The notes under the pieces: generated by a model | Told to the model about the DNA's origin: nothing | Seen by the model: only the letters and a program-made list of their open reading frames with translations | The model's database searches: none | Translations under genes and position numbers: made by a program | Origin: Ferrovibrio sp035304305 | Lineage (GTDB): Bacteria; Pseudomonadota; Alphaproteobacteria; Ferrovibrionales; Ferrovibrionaceae | Length of the DNA: 64,000 nt | Direction: 5' to 3' | Assembly: GCF_035304305.1 (NCBI RefSeq) | Contig: NZ_DATGQG010000152.1 | Location: forward strand, 1-64,000 | Shown here: positions 1 through 7,693 of the stretch, piece after piece | Numbering within the stretch: the first letter of the stretch is position 1 | Layout of the letters: each line of letters starts with the position of its first letter

Positions 1-264
1 ATCCTGGTGGACCAGATTGAGCAGGACATCCGTGCCGGCGAGCAGCCGTGGGACGCCATCGTGAATGCCACCCTGCGCCGGTTCCGGCCGATCGTGCTGA
101 CCGCGCTGGCGGCGATCCTCGGCATGGTGCCGCTGTCCACCAGCAACTTCTGGGGGCCGATGGCCTTCACGATCATCGGCGGCCTGCTGATCGCGACCCT
201 GCTGACCGTGCTGTTCCTGCCGGCGCTTTATGCCGCCTGGTTCCGCGTCAGGCCGGCGGCGTGA
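1..264 (+). CDS. RND-family efflux pump inner-membrane subunit, C-terminal end (partial)
   Basis: The frame is open from the first base and ends at TGA 262-264, so only the last 87 residues are present and the start lies outside the window. The stretch RFRPIVLTALAAILGMVPL and the end FLPALYAAWFRV match the last membrane helices of AcrB/MexB-type (HAE1 or HME) proton-driven pumps, which exchange protons for drugs or metals across the inner membrane with a periplasmic adaptor and an outer-membrane channel. Substrate class cannot be told from this fragment. The next gene lies on the opposite strand, so this is the end of its transcript. Confidence 0.9.
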   Translation: MLVDQIEQDIRAGEQPWDAIVNATLRRFRPIVLTALAAILGMVPLSTSNFWGPMAFTIIGGLLIATLLTVLFLPALYAAWFRVRPAA

Positions 265-267
265 CCG

Positions 268-576
268 TCACGTCGCGTCGTCCTTTTTCGCCCCGGTCGG
301 CTGGATCGGCTTTTCCGTCCATTCCTCGCCGCCGGTGACGACGCAGGAGCGGCCGTCCTTACCGGTGATCAGGATGGTCCACGAACCGGATGCCGAAACC
401 AGCAGTTCGACGACATTGTCGCCGGCCAGACCGGCGGCCTTCGGCTGCTCGGCGAAACGCTGATCCAGCATCCTGCCCATTTCATCGCGCAATCCGCAGA
501 TCATCTGGGCCTGGGCGGGCGCTGAAAAGGCGGGAATGGCAATCACAACGGCACTCGACAAGACGGCCTTACGCAT
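268..576 (-). CDS. small secreted hypothetical protein
   Basis: 102 residues with a clear signal peptide: a basic start, a hydrophobic core and an AQA-type cleavage site near residue 23. The mature part is about 80 residues and has two cysteines (in ICGL and SCVV) that could form a disulfide in the periplasm, plus a beta-rich stretch SWTILITGKDG. A strong AAGGAGG ribosome site sits 7 bases before the ATG, which supports the gene and its start. I do not recognise the family. It lies convergent with the RND gene and downstream of the peptide transporter, with a gap of 148 bases, so it may have its own promoter. Confidence 0.75.
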   Translation of the reverse strand: MRKAVLSSAVVIAIPAFSAPAQAQMICGLRDEMGRMLDQRFAEQPKAAGLAGDNVVELLVSASGSWTILITGKDGRSCVVTGGEEWTEKPIQPTGAKKDDAT

Positions 577-724
577 GGCGGGCCTCCTTACCGTGCTGCG
601 TCAACGCCTGGAGGATACCCGGCGAGACGCTTCAGCCACTGGAGAAAAGACGCGGCTTGCGGCGAAAAGGTTCCGTTCCGGAGGCGCGGCGAAGGCGAAG
701 CCTCCGCTTACTGCCTGGTCACGG

Positions 725-1729
725 TCAGACGGTGGCCATCTCGTTGAGATGACAGGCCGACATGCGGCCCGGCGCGATTTCCCGCAGCGGCGGCGCTTCC
801 GTTTTGCAGCGCGCCATGGCGAAGGGGCAGCGCGGATGGAAGTGGCAGCCGGTCGGCGGATCCAGCGGCGAGGGAATCTCGCCCTTGATCGGCGTGTAGT
901 CGCGGCGTTCGGCCACCAGTTTCGGGGCCTCAGCCAGCAGCGCCTTGGTATAGGGATGGTTCGGCGCCGCGAACAGTTCCTCGGTCGGTGCGCTCTCGAC
1001 GACGCGGCCGAGATACATGATCACCACACGGTCGGAGATATGCTCGACCACGGCGAGATTGTGGCTGATGAAGAGATAGGTCAGGCCGAGCTGCTCGCGC
1101 AGGTCCATGAACAGATTCAGCACCTGGGCCTGGATCGAGACGTCGAGCGCCGCCACCGCCTCGTCGCAGACGATGAACCGCGGCTGCACGGCCAGGGCGC
1201 GGGCGACGCCGATGCGCTGGCGCTGGCCGCCGGAGAACTGGTGCGGATAGCGGCGGCGGTAGCGCGGATCGAGGCCGACCTGCTGCATCAGCTTCTCGAC
1301 ATACTCGCCCATCTCGCTGCGCCGGATCAGGCCATGGGCCACCGGCGCCTCGCCGATGATGTCCTCCACGCGCATGCGCGGATTGAGCGACGCATAGGGG
1401 TCCTGGAAGATCATCTGCACGGCGAGCTTGTAGTCGCGGCGCTCTTCCTCGGTCATGGCCGAAAGTGCCTTGCCGCGGAAGCGGATCTCGCCCTCACTCG
1501 CATCCATGATGCCGGCGACGATGCGTCCGAGCGTCGACTTGCCGCAGCCGCTTTCGCCCACCAGGCCAACCACCTCGCCTTCGGCAATGCCGAGATCGAC
1601 ATGGTTCACGGCATGCACCGCGCGTTCCCGGATGCCGGCGCCGAGCAGGTTGGCCAGTCTCGACGCGAGATCGAGACGCCAGACGAAGCGCTTGGAAATC
1701 TGTCGCAGTTCGATCATCGGCGCAGTCAT
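725..1729 (-). CDS. dppF: peptide ABC transporter ATP-binding protein, DppF/OppF type
   Basis: 334 residues. Walker A GESGCGKST (58-66), Q-loop at FQDPYASLNP, signature FSGGQRQRI (165-173), Walker B RFIVCDEAVAALD (184-196), and the C-terminal oligopeptide extension with its cysteines (GCHFHPRCPFAMARC) typical of DppF/OppF. It is the second of two ATPases energising a di- or oligopeptide importer at the inner membrane; the family also includes nickel and other importers, so the substrate is inferred only as a class. Its ATG overlaps the stop of the upstream dppD by 4 bases (ATGA), so the two are translationally coupled. It is the last gene of the dppBCDF run. Confidence 0.92.
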   Translation of the reverse strand: MTAPMIELRQISKRFVWRLDLASRLANLLGAGIRERAVHAVNHVDLGIAEGEVVGLVGESGCGKSTLGRIVAGIMDASEGEIRFRGKALSAMTEEERRDYKLAVQMIFQDPYASLNPRMRVEDIIGEAPVAHGLIRRSEMGEYVEKLMQQVGLDPRYRRRYPHQFSGGQRQRIGVARALAVQPRFIVCDEAVAALDVSIQAQVLNLFMDLREQLGLTYLFISHNLAVVEHISDRVVIMYLGRVVESAPTEELFAAPNHPYTKALLAEAPKLVAERRDYTPIKGEIPSPLDPPTGCHFHPRCPFAMARCKTEAPPLREIAPGRMSACHLNEMATV

Positions 1730-2724
1730 GCCGCACTCTCCGTCGGGGTGAGCGGCCTGGCGTCATGCGGATGGTGGCAGCGCACGCTGTGGTTCGGATG
1801 CAGCTCCACCAGTTCAGGCAGCGTATCGCAGAGCGTGTCGGCGCGGCTGCAGCGGGTCTTGAAGCGGCAGCCCGGAGGCAGATTCAGCGGCGCCGGCGTC
1901 ATGCCCGGAATCTGGAACAGCCGCTTGCCGCGCGGCAGAACGCCCGGCACCGAGCCGATCAGGCCGCGGGTATAGGGATGCTGGGGCCGCTCGATCACGG
2001 TGGCGACCGGACCGGTCTCGACGATCTTGCCGGCATACATGACCATGATGCGGTCGGCGAGGCCGGCAACGACGGACAGGTCATGGGTGATCCAGATCAG
2101 CGCCGTGCCGGTGTCGCGGCAGAGCTTGCGCATCTCGTAGAGGATCTGCCCCTGGATGGTGACGTCGAGCGCGGTGGTCGGCTCGTCGGCGATGATCAGG
2201 TCCGGGCTGTGCAGCAGCGCGGTGGCAATCGCGATGCGCTGGCGCATGCCGCCCGAGAGCTGGTGCGGATAGGCGAGCAGGCGTTCTTCCGGCGCGGCGA
2301 TGCCGACCGCCTTCAGGGTTTCGACGGCCCGGGCCCGGGCGGCTGCCTCGCTGACCTTCTCATGCGCCTGCACCGTCTCGATCATCTGGGTGTCGACGCG
2401 CAGGACCGGATTGAGCGTCATCATCGGGTCCTGGAAGATCATCGCGATGCGCGAGCCGCGCAGGCTGCGCATGCGCTCCGGCGACGCGCTGGTGATGTCC
2501 TCGCCCTTGAACAGGACGCGGCCGCCGGCGATGCGGCCCGGCGGGTCGATCAGGCCGAGGATGGAGAAGCCCGTGATCGACTTGCCGGAACCGGACTCGC
2601 CCACCAGGCCGAGGATCTCGCCCTCGGCGACGTCGAAGCTGACGCCGTCGACGGCGCGCACGATGCCGTCGCGGGTCGGGAAATGGGTTTCGAGGTCTTC
2701 GACCTGCAGCGTGGGAATGGTCAT
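1726..2724 (-). CDS. dppD: peptide ABC transporter ATP-binding protein, DppD/OppD type
   Basis: 332 residues. Walker A GESGSGKS (42-49), the oligopeptide-family motif FQDPMMTLNPVLRV, signature LSGGMRQRI, Walker B LIIADEPTTALD, and the Cys-containing C-terminal oligopeptide domain (GCRFKTRCSRADTLC). It pairs with the DppF-type ATPase to drive uptake through the two permeases. The gene follows dppC after only 4 bases and overlaps dppF by 4, so all four cistrons form one operon read leftwards. The exact peptide or other substrate cannot be read from the ATPase. Confidence 0.92.
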   Translation of the reverse strand: MTIPTLQVEDLETHFPTRDGIVRAVDGVSFDVAEGEILGLVGESGSGKSITGFSILGLIDPPGRIAGGRVLFKGEDITSASPERMRSLRGSRIAMIFQDPMMTLNPVLRVDTQMIETVQAHEKVSEAAARARAVETLKAVGIAAPEERLLAYPHQLSGGMRQRIAIATALLHSPDLIIADEPTTALDVTIQGQILYEMRKLCRDTGTALIWITHDLSVVAGLADRIMVMYAGKIVETGPVATVIERPQHPYTRGLIGSVPGVLPRGKRLFQIPGMTPAPLNLPPGCRFKTRCSRADTLCDTLPELVELHPNHSVRCHHPHDARPLTPTESAA

Positions 2725-2728
2725 CGGT

Positions 2729-3637
2729 TCAGCGCTTCAGGCGGGGATTAAGCACGTCGCGCAACTGGTCGCCGACGAGATTGATGGCGATGATCACGAG
2801 CGTCAGCAGCACGCCGGGGAAAAGCGAAATCCAGTACACGCCGCTGAGCAGGTAATCGAAGCCGTTGGCGATCAGCATGCCGAGCGAGGGTTCGGTCACC
2901 GGCACGCCGAGGCCGAGGAAGCTCAGCGTCGCCTCCAGGGTGATTGAGCGGGCGATGTCGACGGTTGCGATCACGATCAGCGGCGGCATGCAGTTCGGCA
3001 GCAGGTGGCGCAGCAGCAGGCGGGTGCGGCTCAGGCCGAGGCAGCGCGCGGCCTCCACGTATTCCTTGTTGCGCTCAACCAGCGCGGCGCCGCGGGCGGC
3101 ACGGGCGAAATAGGCCCACTGCACCGCGACCAGCGCGATGATCACCTTGTCGACGCCGTTGCCCAGCACGGCGAGCAGGATCAGCGCGACCAGGATGGCC
3201 GGAAACGACAGCTGGATGTCGACGATTCGCATGATCACGGTTTCGACCCGGCCGCCCACATAGGCGGCGAGCAGGCCGGCAAGGGCGCCGATCGCCAGCG
3301 CGAGCGCCACGGCGGTGACGCCGACGAAGAGGCTGATGCGCAGCCCGTAGAGCATCGCGCTCAGCATGTCGCGGCCCTGGCCGTCGCTGCCGAGCAGGAA
3401 GGTGAGGCCGGTGCCGGAGATTTCGCCGGGCGGCAGGCGGGCGTCGAGAATGTCGAGGTTTGCCAGGTCGTAGGGATTCTGCGGCACCAGGAAGGGCGCG
3501 AACACGGCGGCGATCAGGAAGATCACCAGCATGGCGAGCCCAAGCAGGGCCAGCCTGCTTTCGGCGAATTCCTGCCAGATCCGCTTCAGCGGGCTTTCGG
3601 TCTTCGCCGGCGCGGCGGGAAGGGCGGCGTCACTCAT
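2729..3637 (-). CDS. dppC: peptide ABC transporter permease, DppC/OppC type
   Basis: 302 residues with one N-terminal membrane helix (near 25-50), a periplasmic segment, then five helices of the BPD_transp_1 domain. The cytoplasmic EAA coupling loop is visible as EAARCLGLSRTRLLLRH. Length and layout fit DppC/OppC. It forms the membrane channel with the DppB-type permease. The ATG overlaps the end of dppB by 4 bases, which implies coupled translation. No periplasmic binding protein gene lies in the cluster, so the substrate-capturing partner must be encoded elsewhere. Confidence 0.92.
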   Translation of the reverse strand: MSDAALPAAPAKTESPLKRIWQEFAESRLALLGLAMLVIFLIAAVFAPFLVPQNPYDLANLDILDARLPPGEISGTGLTFLLGSDGQGRDMLSAMLYGLRISLFVGVTAVALALAIGALAGLLAAYVGGRVETVIMRIVDIQLSFPAILVALILLAVLGNGVDKVIIALVAVQWAYFARAARGAALVERNKEYVEAARCLGLSRTRLLLRHLLPNCMPPLIVIATVDIARSITLEATLSFLGLGVPVTEPSLGMLIANGFDYLLSGVYWISLFPGVLLTLVIIAINLVGDQLRDVLNPRLKR

Positions 3638-4608
3638 TTCGCATTCCCCAGCCGTACGCGCGGATCCAGCACGGAGTACAGGATATCGACCACCAGATTG
3701 ATGATCACCAGCAGCAGCACCACGATGATCAGGTAGGCCACCACCACCGGACGGTCGAGCTGCACGATGGAGTCGATCAGCAGCTTGCCCATGCCAGGCC
3801 AGGAGAAGATCGTTTCCGTGATCACCGCGAAGGCGATCAGCGCGCCCAGCTCCAGTCCGGTCACCGTGGTAATCGGCACCATGATGTTCTTCAGGATATG
3901 CACGCCGATGATGCGCTTCTCGTTCAGGCCCTTGGCGCGGGCGAACTTGACGAAGTCCATCAGCATGACCTCACGCGCGGTCGCGCGGGCGAGCCGGATG
4001 ATCAGGGCGCATTTCGACAGCCCCAGCGTGATCGCCGGCAGGATGATGTGCTTCCAGCCATTGGCCGTGAAGATGCTGAGATGCAGGCCGAGGACTTCCA
4101 CCGTCTGGCCGCGGCCTGAGGCCGGCAGCCAGCCGAGCTGCACGGCGAAGATCATGATCAGCATCAGGCCGACCCAGAAATTCGGCAGGCTGAAGCCGAG
4201 CACCGACCCGGCCATGATGGTGCGCGCCGCGGTCGTCTCGTGGCGCAGGCCGGCATAGAGCCCGAGCGGCACGCCGATCAGCACGGCCATGACGGTTGCG
4301 GTGATGGCCAGCTCCAGCGTTGCCGGCATGCGCTCCAGCACCAGCTTCATCGCCGGCTGGCCGAACACGAAGGACTTGCCGAAATCGCCGCCGAAGGCCG
4401 AGCCGACGAAGCGCAGGTACTGTTCCCAGACCGGCCTGTCGAGGCCGAGTGCCCTGGCGATCTGCTCGCGGTCGAGTTCGGTGGCTTCGGGGCTGGCGAG
4501 GATCGCCAGCGGATCGCCGATCATGTAGATGCCGGCGAAGACCAGCACCGACATCACCGCCACAACGAGGGCGGCCTGCATCAGCCGTCGGATAATAAAA
4601 ACCAGCAT
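3634..4608 (-). CDS. dppB: peptide ABC transporter permease, DppB/OppB type
   Basis: 324 residues, six predicted membrane helices, with an N-terminal helix starting FIIRRLMQAALVVAVM, as is usual for DppB/OppB. The EAA-like loop is RAKGLNEKRIIGVHILKN. First gene of the dppBCDF operon. The 108 bases before it separate it from trcR on the same strand; a possible minus-strand -10 (TATAGC at 4667-4672) has no good -35 at the right distance, so I do not call a promoter. The lack of a solute-binding gene beside it is the only odd point. Confidence 0.92.
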   Translation of the reverse strand: MLVFIIRRLMQAALVVAVMSVLVFAGIYMIGDPLAILASPEATELDREQIARALGLDRPVWEQYLRFVGSAFGGDFGKSFVFGQPAMKLVLERMPATLELAITATVMAVLIGVPLGLYAGLRHETTAARTIMAGSVLGFSLPNFWVGLMLIMIFAVQLGWLPASGRGQTVEVLGLHLSIFTANGWKHIILPAITLGLSKCALIIRLARATAREVMLMDFVKFARAKGLNEKRIIGVHILKNIMVPITTVTGLELGALIAFAVITETIFSWPGMGKLLIDSIVQLDRPVVVAYLIIVVLLLVIINLVVDILYSVLDPRVRLGNAK

Positions 4609-4716
4609 GCTGGGTCGGTTGCCCCGCTTGTCATCGGGCTCACGCCCATTCCCTGTCTGGCAAGGCTATAGCGGAAAGCCGGCCCGGCAGCCAGCCCGAT
4701 CGGCGTTATGCAGCTA

Positions 4717-5355
4717 TCAGCCGAGGTTATGGTTCTCGTCGCTCGCCGGCGTTTCCGCGGCGGGAGCGGCGGCGGCTTCGGCCGCGCGGGCCTTGGCGCG
4801 GGCCTCGCGCGCTTCACGCTTTTCCCGGTTCTCCCGGCGCTTCGCGGCGAGGATCAGCACGCGATCGAGTTCGGCCTGGCTGCACATGCCCAGACCGACG
4901 GGATCGCGCGGCTTGATGTTGGCATGATTCCAGTGCGTGCGGTTGCGCACGGAATCGATCGTCGCCTTGGTGGTGCCGAGCAGCTTCTGGATCTGCGCAT
5001 CGGGCACTTCCGGATGGTATTTCAGCAGCCAGGCGATCGCATCGGGGCGATCCTGGCGCTTCGAGAGCGGCGTGTACTTTGCGCCCTTGGTTTTCTGGCG
5101 CTGCAGCGGCACGGTCGGCTCGAGCAGCTTCAGGTCGGCGGTCGGATCGGCCTCGCAGCGGGCGATTTCCTCCGCCGTGAGCTGGCCGTTCGCCACCGGA
5201 TCGAGCCCGACGATCCCGACAGCCACTTCACCGTCCGCCACGCCCTTCACTTCCAGCGGATGCATGCCGCAGAAGCGGGCGATCTGGTCGAAGGTCAGCT
5301 TGGTGTTGTCGATCAGCCACACGGCGGTGGCTTTGGGCATCAGGGGCAATGCCAT
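4717..5355 (-). CDS. trcR: cell-cycle transcriptional regulator TrcR (DUF1013)
   Basis: 212 residues, matching the alphaproteobacterial DUF1013 family in full: an N-terminal helix-turn-helix-like segment (LTFDQIARFCGMHPLEV), the central conserved block with RQDRPDAIAWLLKYHPEV and a second HTH-like stretch (IQKLLGTTKATIDSVRNR). The tail from about residue 170 is a charged Ala/Arg/Glu helix followed by a low-complexity end. The family is known as a regulator linked to RNA polymerase and the cell cycle in Caulobacter. It has its own promoter and a palindrome at the predicted start site (see 5406-5454), so autoregulation is possible. Confidence 0.88.
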   Translation of the reverse strand: MALPLMPKATAVWLIDNTKLTFDQIARFCGMHPLEVKGVADGEVAVGIVGLDPVANGQLTAEEIARCEADPTADLKLLEPTVPLQRQKTKGAKYTPLSKRQDRPDAIAWLLKYHPEVPDAQIQKLLGTTKATIDSVRNRTHWNHANIKPRDPVGLGMCSQAELDRVLILAAKRRENREKREAREARAKARAAEAAAAPAAETPASDENHNLG

Positions 5356-5405
5356 AGGGCAAATCCTTCCAGTGCGGCCGGCCGGCTTTACGGCCGCCCG
5401 CGGGT

Positions 5406-5420
5406 CAATTTACGAAATTG
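5406..5420. promoter_or_regulatory. perfect inverted repeat at the trcR transcription start (putative operator)
   Basis: CAATTT-ACG-AAATTG, 6-base arms with a 3-base centre, placed 6 bases downstream of the predicted trcR -10 box. A bound protein here would block initiation. The binding factor is unknown; TrcR itself is one candidate. Confidence 0.4.
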
Positions 5421-5426
5421 CGCGAC

Positions 5427-5454
5427 AATATAGTGGAACGGCCCACCTGCGCAA
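5427..5454 (-). promoter_or_regulatory. probable sigma-70 promoter of trcR
   Basis: On the minus strand TTGCGC (5454-5449) is followed after 16 bases by TATATT (5432-5427), a five-of-six match to the -10 consensus. The start would fall near 5420, about 65 bases before the trcR ATG. No other promoter-like pair was seen in this 132-base gap. Confidence 0.55.
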
Positions 5455-5487
5455 CCGCCCCGGATTTCAGCAATTTCCTGTTTATGA

Positions 5488-6483
5488 TCAGGTGGTTAGG
5501 AGGATTTTGCCGACGTGGTCCGCATGGTCGATGCGGGCATGGGCCTCGGCGGCCTGAGCCAGTGGAAAACGGGAGTCGACGATCACCTTGAGGCGCCCGT
5601 CGGCGAAGGCCGGCCAGACTTTTTCCTCCAGCGCGCGGGCGATCGCCCCCTTGAACGCCACCGGCCGCGGCCGCAGCGTCGAGCCGGTCACGGTCAGGCG
5701 CTTGCGCATCACGACGCTCAGGTCGCCCTCGCCCTTGGGGCCGCCCTGGACGGCGATGATCACCAGCCGGCCTTCCTCGGCCAGACTCTTGATATTGGGC
5801 GCGAAATACTTGCCGCCGACCATGTCGAGGATGACGTCCACGCCCTTGCCGCCGGTCAGTTCGGCGATCCGGGCGGCGAAGTCCTCGGTCTTGTAGTTGA
5901 TGGCCTTTTCCGCACCGAGACTTTCGCAGAAGCGGCATTTCTCGTCGGTGCCGGCCGTGGCGAAGATGCGCCCGGCTCCCAGCAGTTTCGCCAGCTGGAT
6001 GGCAGCGACCCCGATGCCGGAGGCGCCACCATGGATCAGGATGCTTTCGCCGGCCCTGAGCTGACCGCGGTCGGCGATGTTGGTCCAGACGGTAAACCAG
6101 TTCTCGGGCAGGGCGGCGGCCTCCGTGATGTCGAGGCCCTGCGGAACGGGCAGGCATTGCTCGGCCGGTGCCACGCAGTAGGTGGCATAGCCGCCGCCGG
6201 TCACCAGCGCGCAGACTTTGTCGCCGACCTTCCAGTGCTGCACGTCGGGACCAAGGGCGGCGATCTCGCCGGCGACCTCAAGGCCGGGATAGTCCGGCGC
6301 GCCGGGCGGCGGCGGATACATGCCGGCGCGCTGCAGCACATCGGGGCGGTTCACGCCGGCGGCCGCCACCTTGATCAGCACCTCGCCGGCGCCCGGCCGG
6401 GGCATCGGGCGGCTGGCGGGTTTCAGCACCTCGGGGCCGCCGGGCTGGCTGATCTCGATGACGGTCATCTCCTGCGGCAGCAT
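5488..6483 (-). CDS. NAD(P)H quinone oxidoreductase, zinc-free MDR family (PIG3/QOR type)
   Basis: 331 residues. The N-terminal GroES-like fold has the QOR/PIG3 pattern (AGVNRPDVLQRAGMYPPPPG), followed by a Rossmann domain with GASGIGVAAIQLAK. The zinc-binding cysteines and histidines of alcohol dehydrogenases are missing, as expected for quinone oxidoreductases. It would reduce quinones or conjugated enones with NAD(P)H in the cytoplasm. A strong AAGGAGG site lies 6 bases before the ATG. It is divergent from the DUF1192 gene and upstream of trcR on the same strand, but trcR has its own promoter. Specific substrate unknown. Confidence 0.9.
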   Translation of the reverse strand: MLPQEMTVIEISQPGGPEVLKPASRPMPRPGAGEVLIKVAAAGVNRPDVLQRAGMYPPPPGAPDYPGLEVAGEIAALGPDVQHWKVGDKVCALVTGGGYATYCVAPAEQCLPVPQGLDITEAAALPENWFTVWTNIADRGQLRAGESILIHGGASGIGVAAIQLAKLLGAGRIFATAGTDEKCRFCESLGAEKAINYKTEDFAARIAELTGGKGVDVILDMVGGKYFAPNIKSLAEEGRLVIIAVQGGPKGEGDLSVVMRKRLTVTGSTLRPRPVAFKGAIARALEEKVWPAFADGRLKVIVDSRFPLAQAAEAHARIDHADHVGKILLTT

Positions 6484-6526
6484 TCGTTTCCTCCTTGCGG
6501 TGCATCGGCATGTTTCAGGCGCGGGA

Positions 6527-6543
6527 GGATAGAGCTACTATCC
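6527..6543. promoter_or_regulatory. inverted repeat between divergent quinone oxidoreductase and DUF1192 genes
   Basis: GGATAG-N5-CTATCC, perfect 6-base arms, in the 84-base divergent gap. It contains TACTAT, a -10-like string for the rightward gene. Could be an operator for either gene; chance is not excluded. Confidence 0.3.
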
Positions 6544-6567
6544 CGCCCTTGCCAGTTGGAGACCGCC

Positions 6568-6744
6568 ATGGACTGGGACGAAGCCCTGTCGCGCAAGCCA
6601 CAGCCGCCCAAATATGACGTGATGTCAATCAAGGATCTTGAGGCCCGCATCGCCGAACTGGAAGCCGAGATCGAGACGATCCGCGATGTGATCCGCATGA
6701 AGCAGGATGCCCGCGGCGCGGCGGCGAGTTTCTTCAAGAAGTAG
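6568..6744 (+). CDS. DUF1192 family small protein
   Basis: 58 residues beginning MDWDEAL, with the conserved core YDVMSIKDLEARIAELEAEI, a short coiled-coil helix. This size and pattern match DUF1192, a small cytoplasmic family found across alphaproteobacteria; its role is not established. The start is chosen because the conserved family begins at this Met; the longer open frame upstream is only the antisense of the oxidoreductase gene. It ends 9 bases from the convergent TetR gene. Confidence 0.85.
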   Translation: MDWDEALSRKPQPPKYDVMSIKDLEARIAELEAEIETIRDVIRMKQDARGAAASFFKK

Positions 6745-6753
6745 CGGCCGGTG

Positions 6754-7374
6754 TCAGGCTGCAACCGCCTGCAGGATCAGGTCGATGGCGGCCTTCGCCC
6801 GGGCGCGCCAGATGTCCGGCTCCAGATCGGCCGCCAGCTGCGGGTCATGGAAGCGGCCGATCAGGTCGTCGAGGGTCTGGGCCAGCCGCTCCGGCTGGTC
6901 GCTGCGGAAGGCGCCCTGCGCGATGCCCTCCGCCAGCAGCCCGGCCAGGTGCCGCCGCACATGGGCGCGATGCTGCTGGACCACCGGAGCGACCCTGCGC
7001 GTCACTTCATCCAGAACCTCCAGCAGGCTGGGATCGGCAAGATAGCGGCGGGCCGATTCGGCATCGGCCAGCAGGAAGGCCCCGAGGCGCTCGGCAGGCG
7101 CGGTTTCGTGGTCGCGGGCGATCTCGGCCAGCCGCGCCTCGTCCTCCGCCAGCCAGCGGGTCGCCAGCGCGGCCACCATGGCCTGCCTGTTCGGGAAATA
7201 GCGGTATACGGCCGTGCGGGCGACCCCGGCTTCGGCGGCGATGTCCTCGATTCGGGTCCGTTTGCTGCCCAGCCGCCGGAAACAGATCAGGGCGGCGTCG
7301 AGCAGCCGGTCGGGGACCGGGCCGGGTGACGCCGGTTTGGCGGGGTTGTGTGACATGGAGGGGGAAGATGTCAT
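6754..7374 (-). CDS. TetR/AcrR family transcriptional regulator
   Basis: 206 residues with an N-terminal TetR DNA-binding domain (about 25-70); the helix-turn-helix is RIEDIAAEAGVARTAVYRYF. The remaining 130 residues are the helical ligand-binding and dimerisation domain. Target and ligand are unknown; no obvious target gene is divergent from it, metY being separated by a long leader and its own promoter. Start may be 7374 or the Met at 7356. A short reading frame with a strong ribosome site (7403-7456) precedes it on the same strand, so its translation may depend on that peptide. Confidence 0.88.
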   Translation of the reverse strand: MTSSPSMSHNPAKPASPGPVPDRLLDAALICFRRLGSKRTRIEDIAAEAGVARTAVYRYFPNRQAMVAALATRWLAEDEARLAEIARDHETAPAERLGAFLLADAESARRYLADPSLLEVLDEVTRRVAPVVQQHRAHVRRHLAGLLAEGIAQGAFRSDQPERLAQTLDDLIGRFHDPQLAADLEPDIWRARAKAAIDLILQAVAA

Positions 7375-7402
7375 GGCCTGACCATACAGGACTCCCGGTG
7401 TT

Positions 7403-7456
7403 TCACGAAATCTTAAGCGGATGGCGCCAGACTGCCCTGCAGTTCCAGTTGGTCAT
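7403..7456 (-). CDS. possible 17-residue leader peptide upstream of tetR
   Basis: A reading frame MTNWNCRAVWRHPLKIS preceded by GGGAGG five bases before the ATG, a better ribosome site than that of tetR itself. It ends 28 bases before the tetR start. An in-frame upstream ATG at 7510, also with a GGGGAG site, would give 35 residues and place the GC-rich hairpin at 7484-7508 inside the frame. It resembles no known leader peptide to me; two Trp and one Cys in 17 residues are unusual. Could be chance. Confidence 0.3.
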   Translation of the reverse strand: MTNWNCRAVWRHPLKIS

Positions 7457-7483
7457 AGTTTCCTCCCTGTTGAGTTGAACTGA

Positions 7484-7514
7484 GGCCGCCGGACCCGCTT
7501 CGGCGGCCATTTTT
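7484..7514 (+). terminator. possible intrinsic terminator shielding metY
   Basis: GGCCGCCG / CGGCGGCC stem of 8 base pairs with a 9-base loop, followed by ATTTTT on the plus strand. It would stop rightward read-through before the metY promoter. No plus-strand gene directly feeds into it, so it could instead act as a leader hairpin on the minus strand. Confidence 0.4.
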
Positions 7515-7545
7515 CTCCCCCGCGCCAGCCCCCGCACCGCCCTTC

Positions 7546-7574
7546 TTGACTTGAGGCTAGGGCGATGAATTAAT
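7546..7574 (+). promoter_or_regulatory. metY: probable metY promoter
   Basis: TTGACT (7546-7551), 17-base spacer, ATTAAT (7569-7574). The leader would be about 110 bases and contains a hairpin GCCATGC-N4-GCATGGC (7653-7670) ending 10 bases before the ribosome site GGGGAG. The leader lacks the conserved pieces of SAM-II that I could recognise. Confidence 0.5.
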
Positions 7575-7579
7575 CGCCC
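7560..7579. promoter_or_regulatory. inverted repeat covering the metY -10 box (putative operator)
   Basis: GGGCGAT-N6-ATCGCCC, perfect 7-base arms, with the centre GAATTA overlapping the -10 hexamer. Position is ideal for repression of a methionine gene by a dimeric regulator. No known box (for example of SahR or MetJ) could be assigned. Confidence 0.45.
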
Positions 7580-7693
7580 CGTTTCGAGCTTGAGGCAGAA
7601 TTGTCGGGGTCGTCCCATCCATCAGGGAAGGGGCGGCCCGCTTTTTATGCCGGCCATGCGCCCGCATGGCTGATGCGTCCGGGGAGAATGATC

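Noticed and set aside
536..1975. Long plus-strand open frame of 479 residues across the dpp ATPase genes
   Set aside because: It is the antisense of dppF/dppD, which carry intact ABC motifs; no ribosome site or recognisable fold.
7575..7693. SAM-II or related riboswitch in the metY leader
   Set aside because: The conserved GCUAAA-type end and pseudoknot pieces were not found by eye; only a simple hairpin is present.
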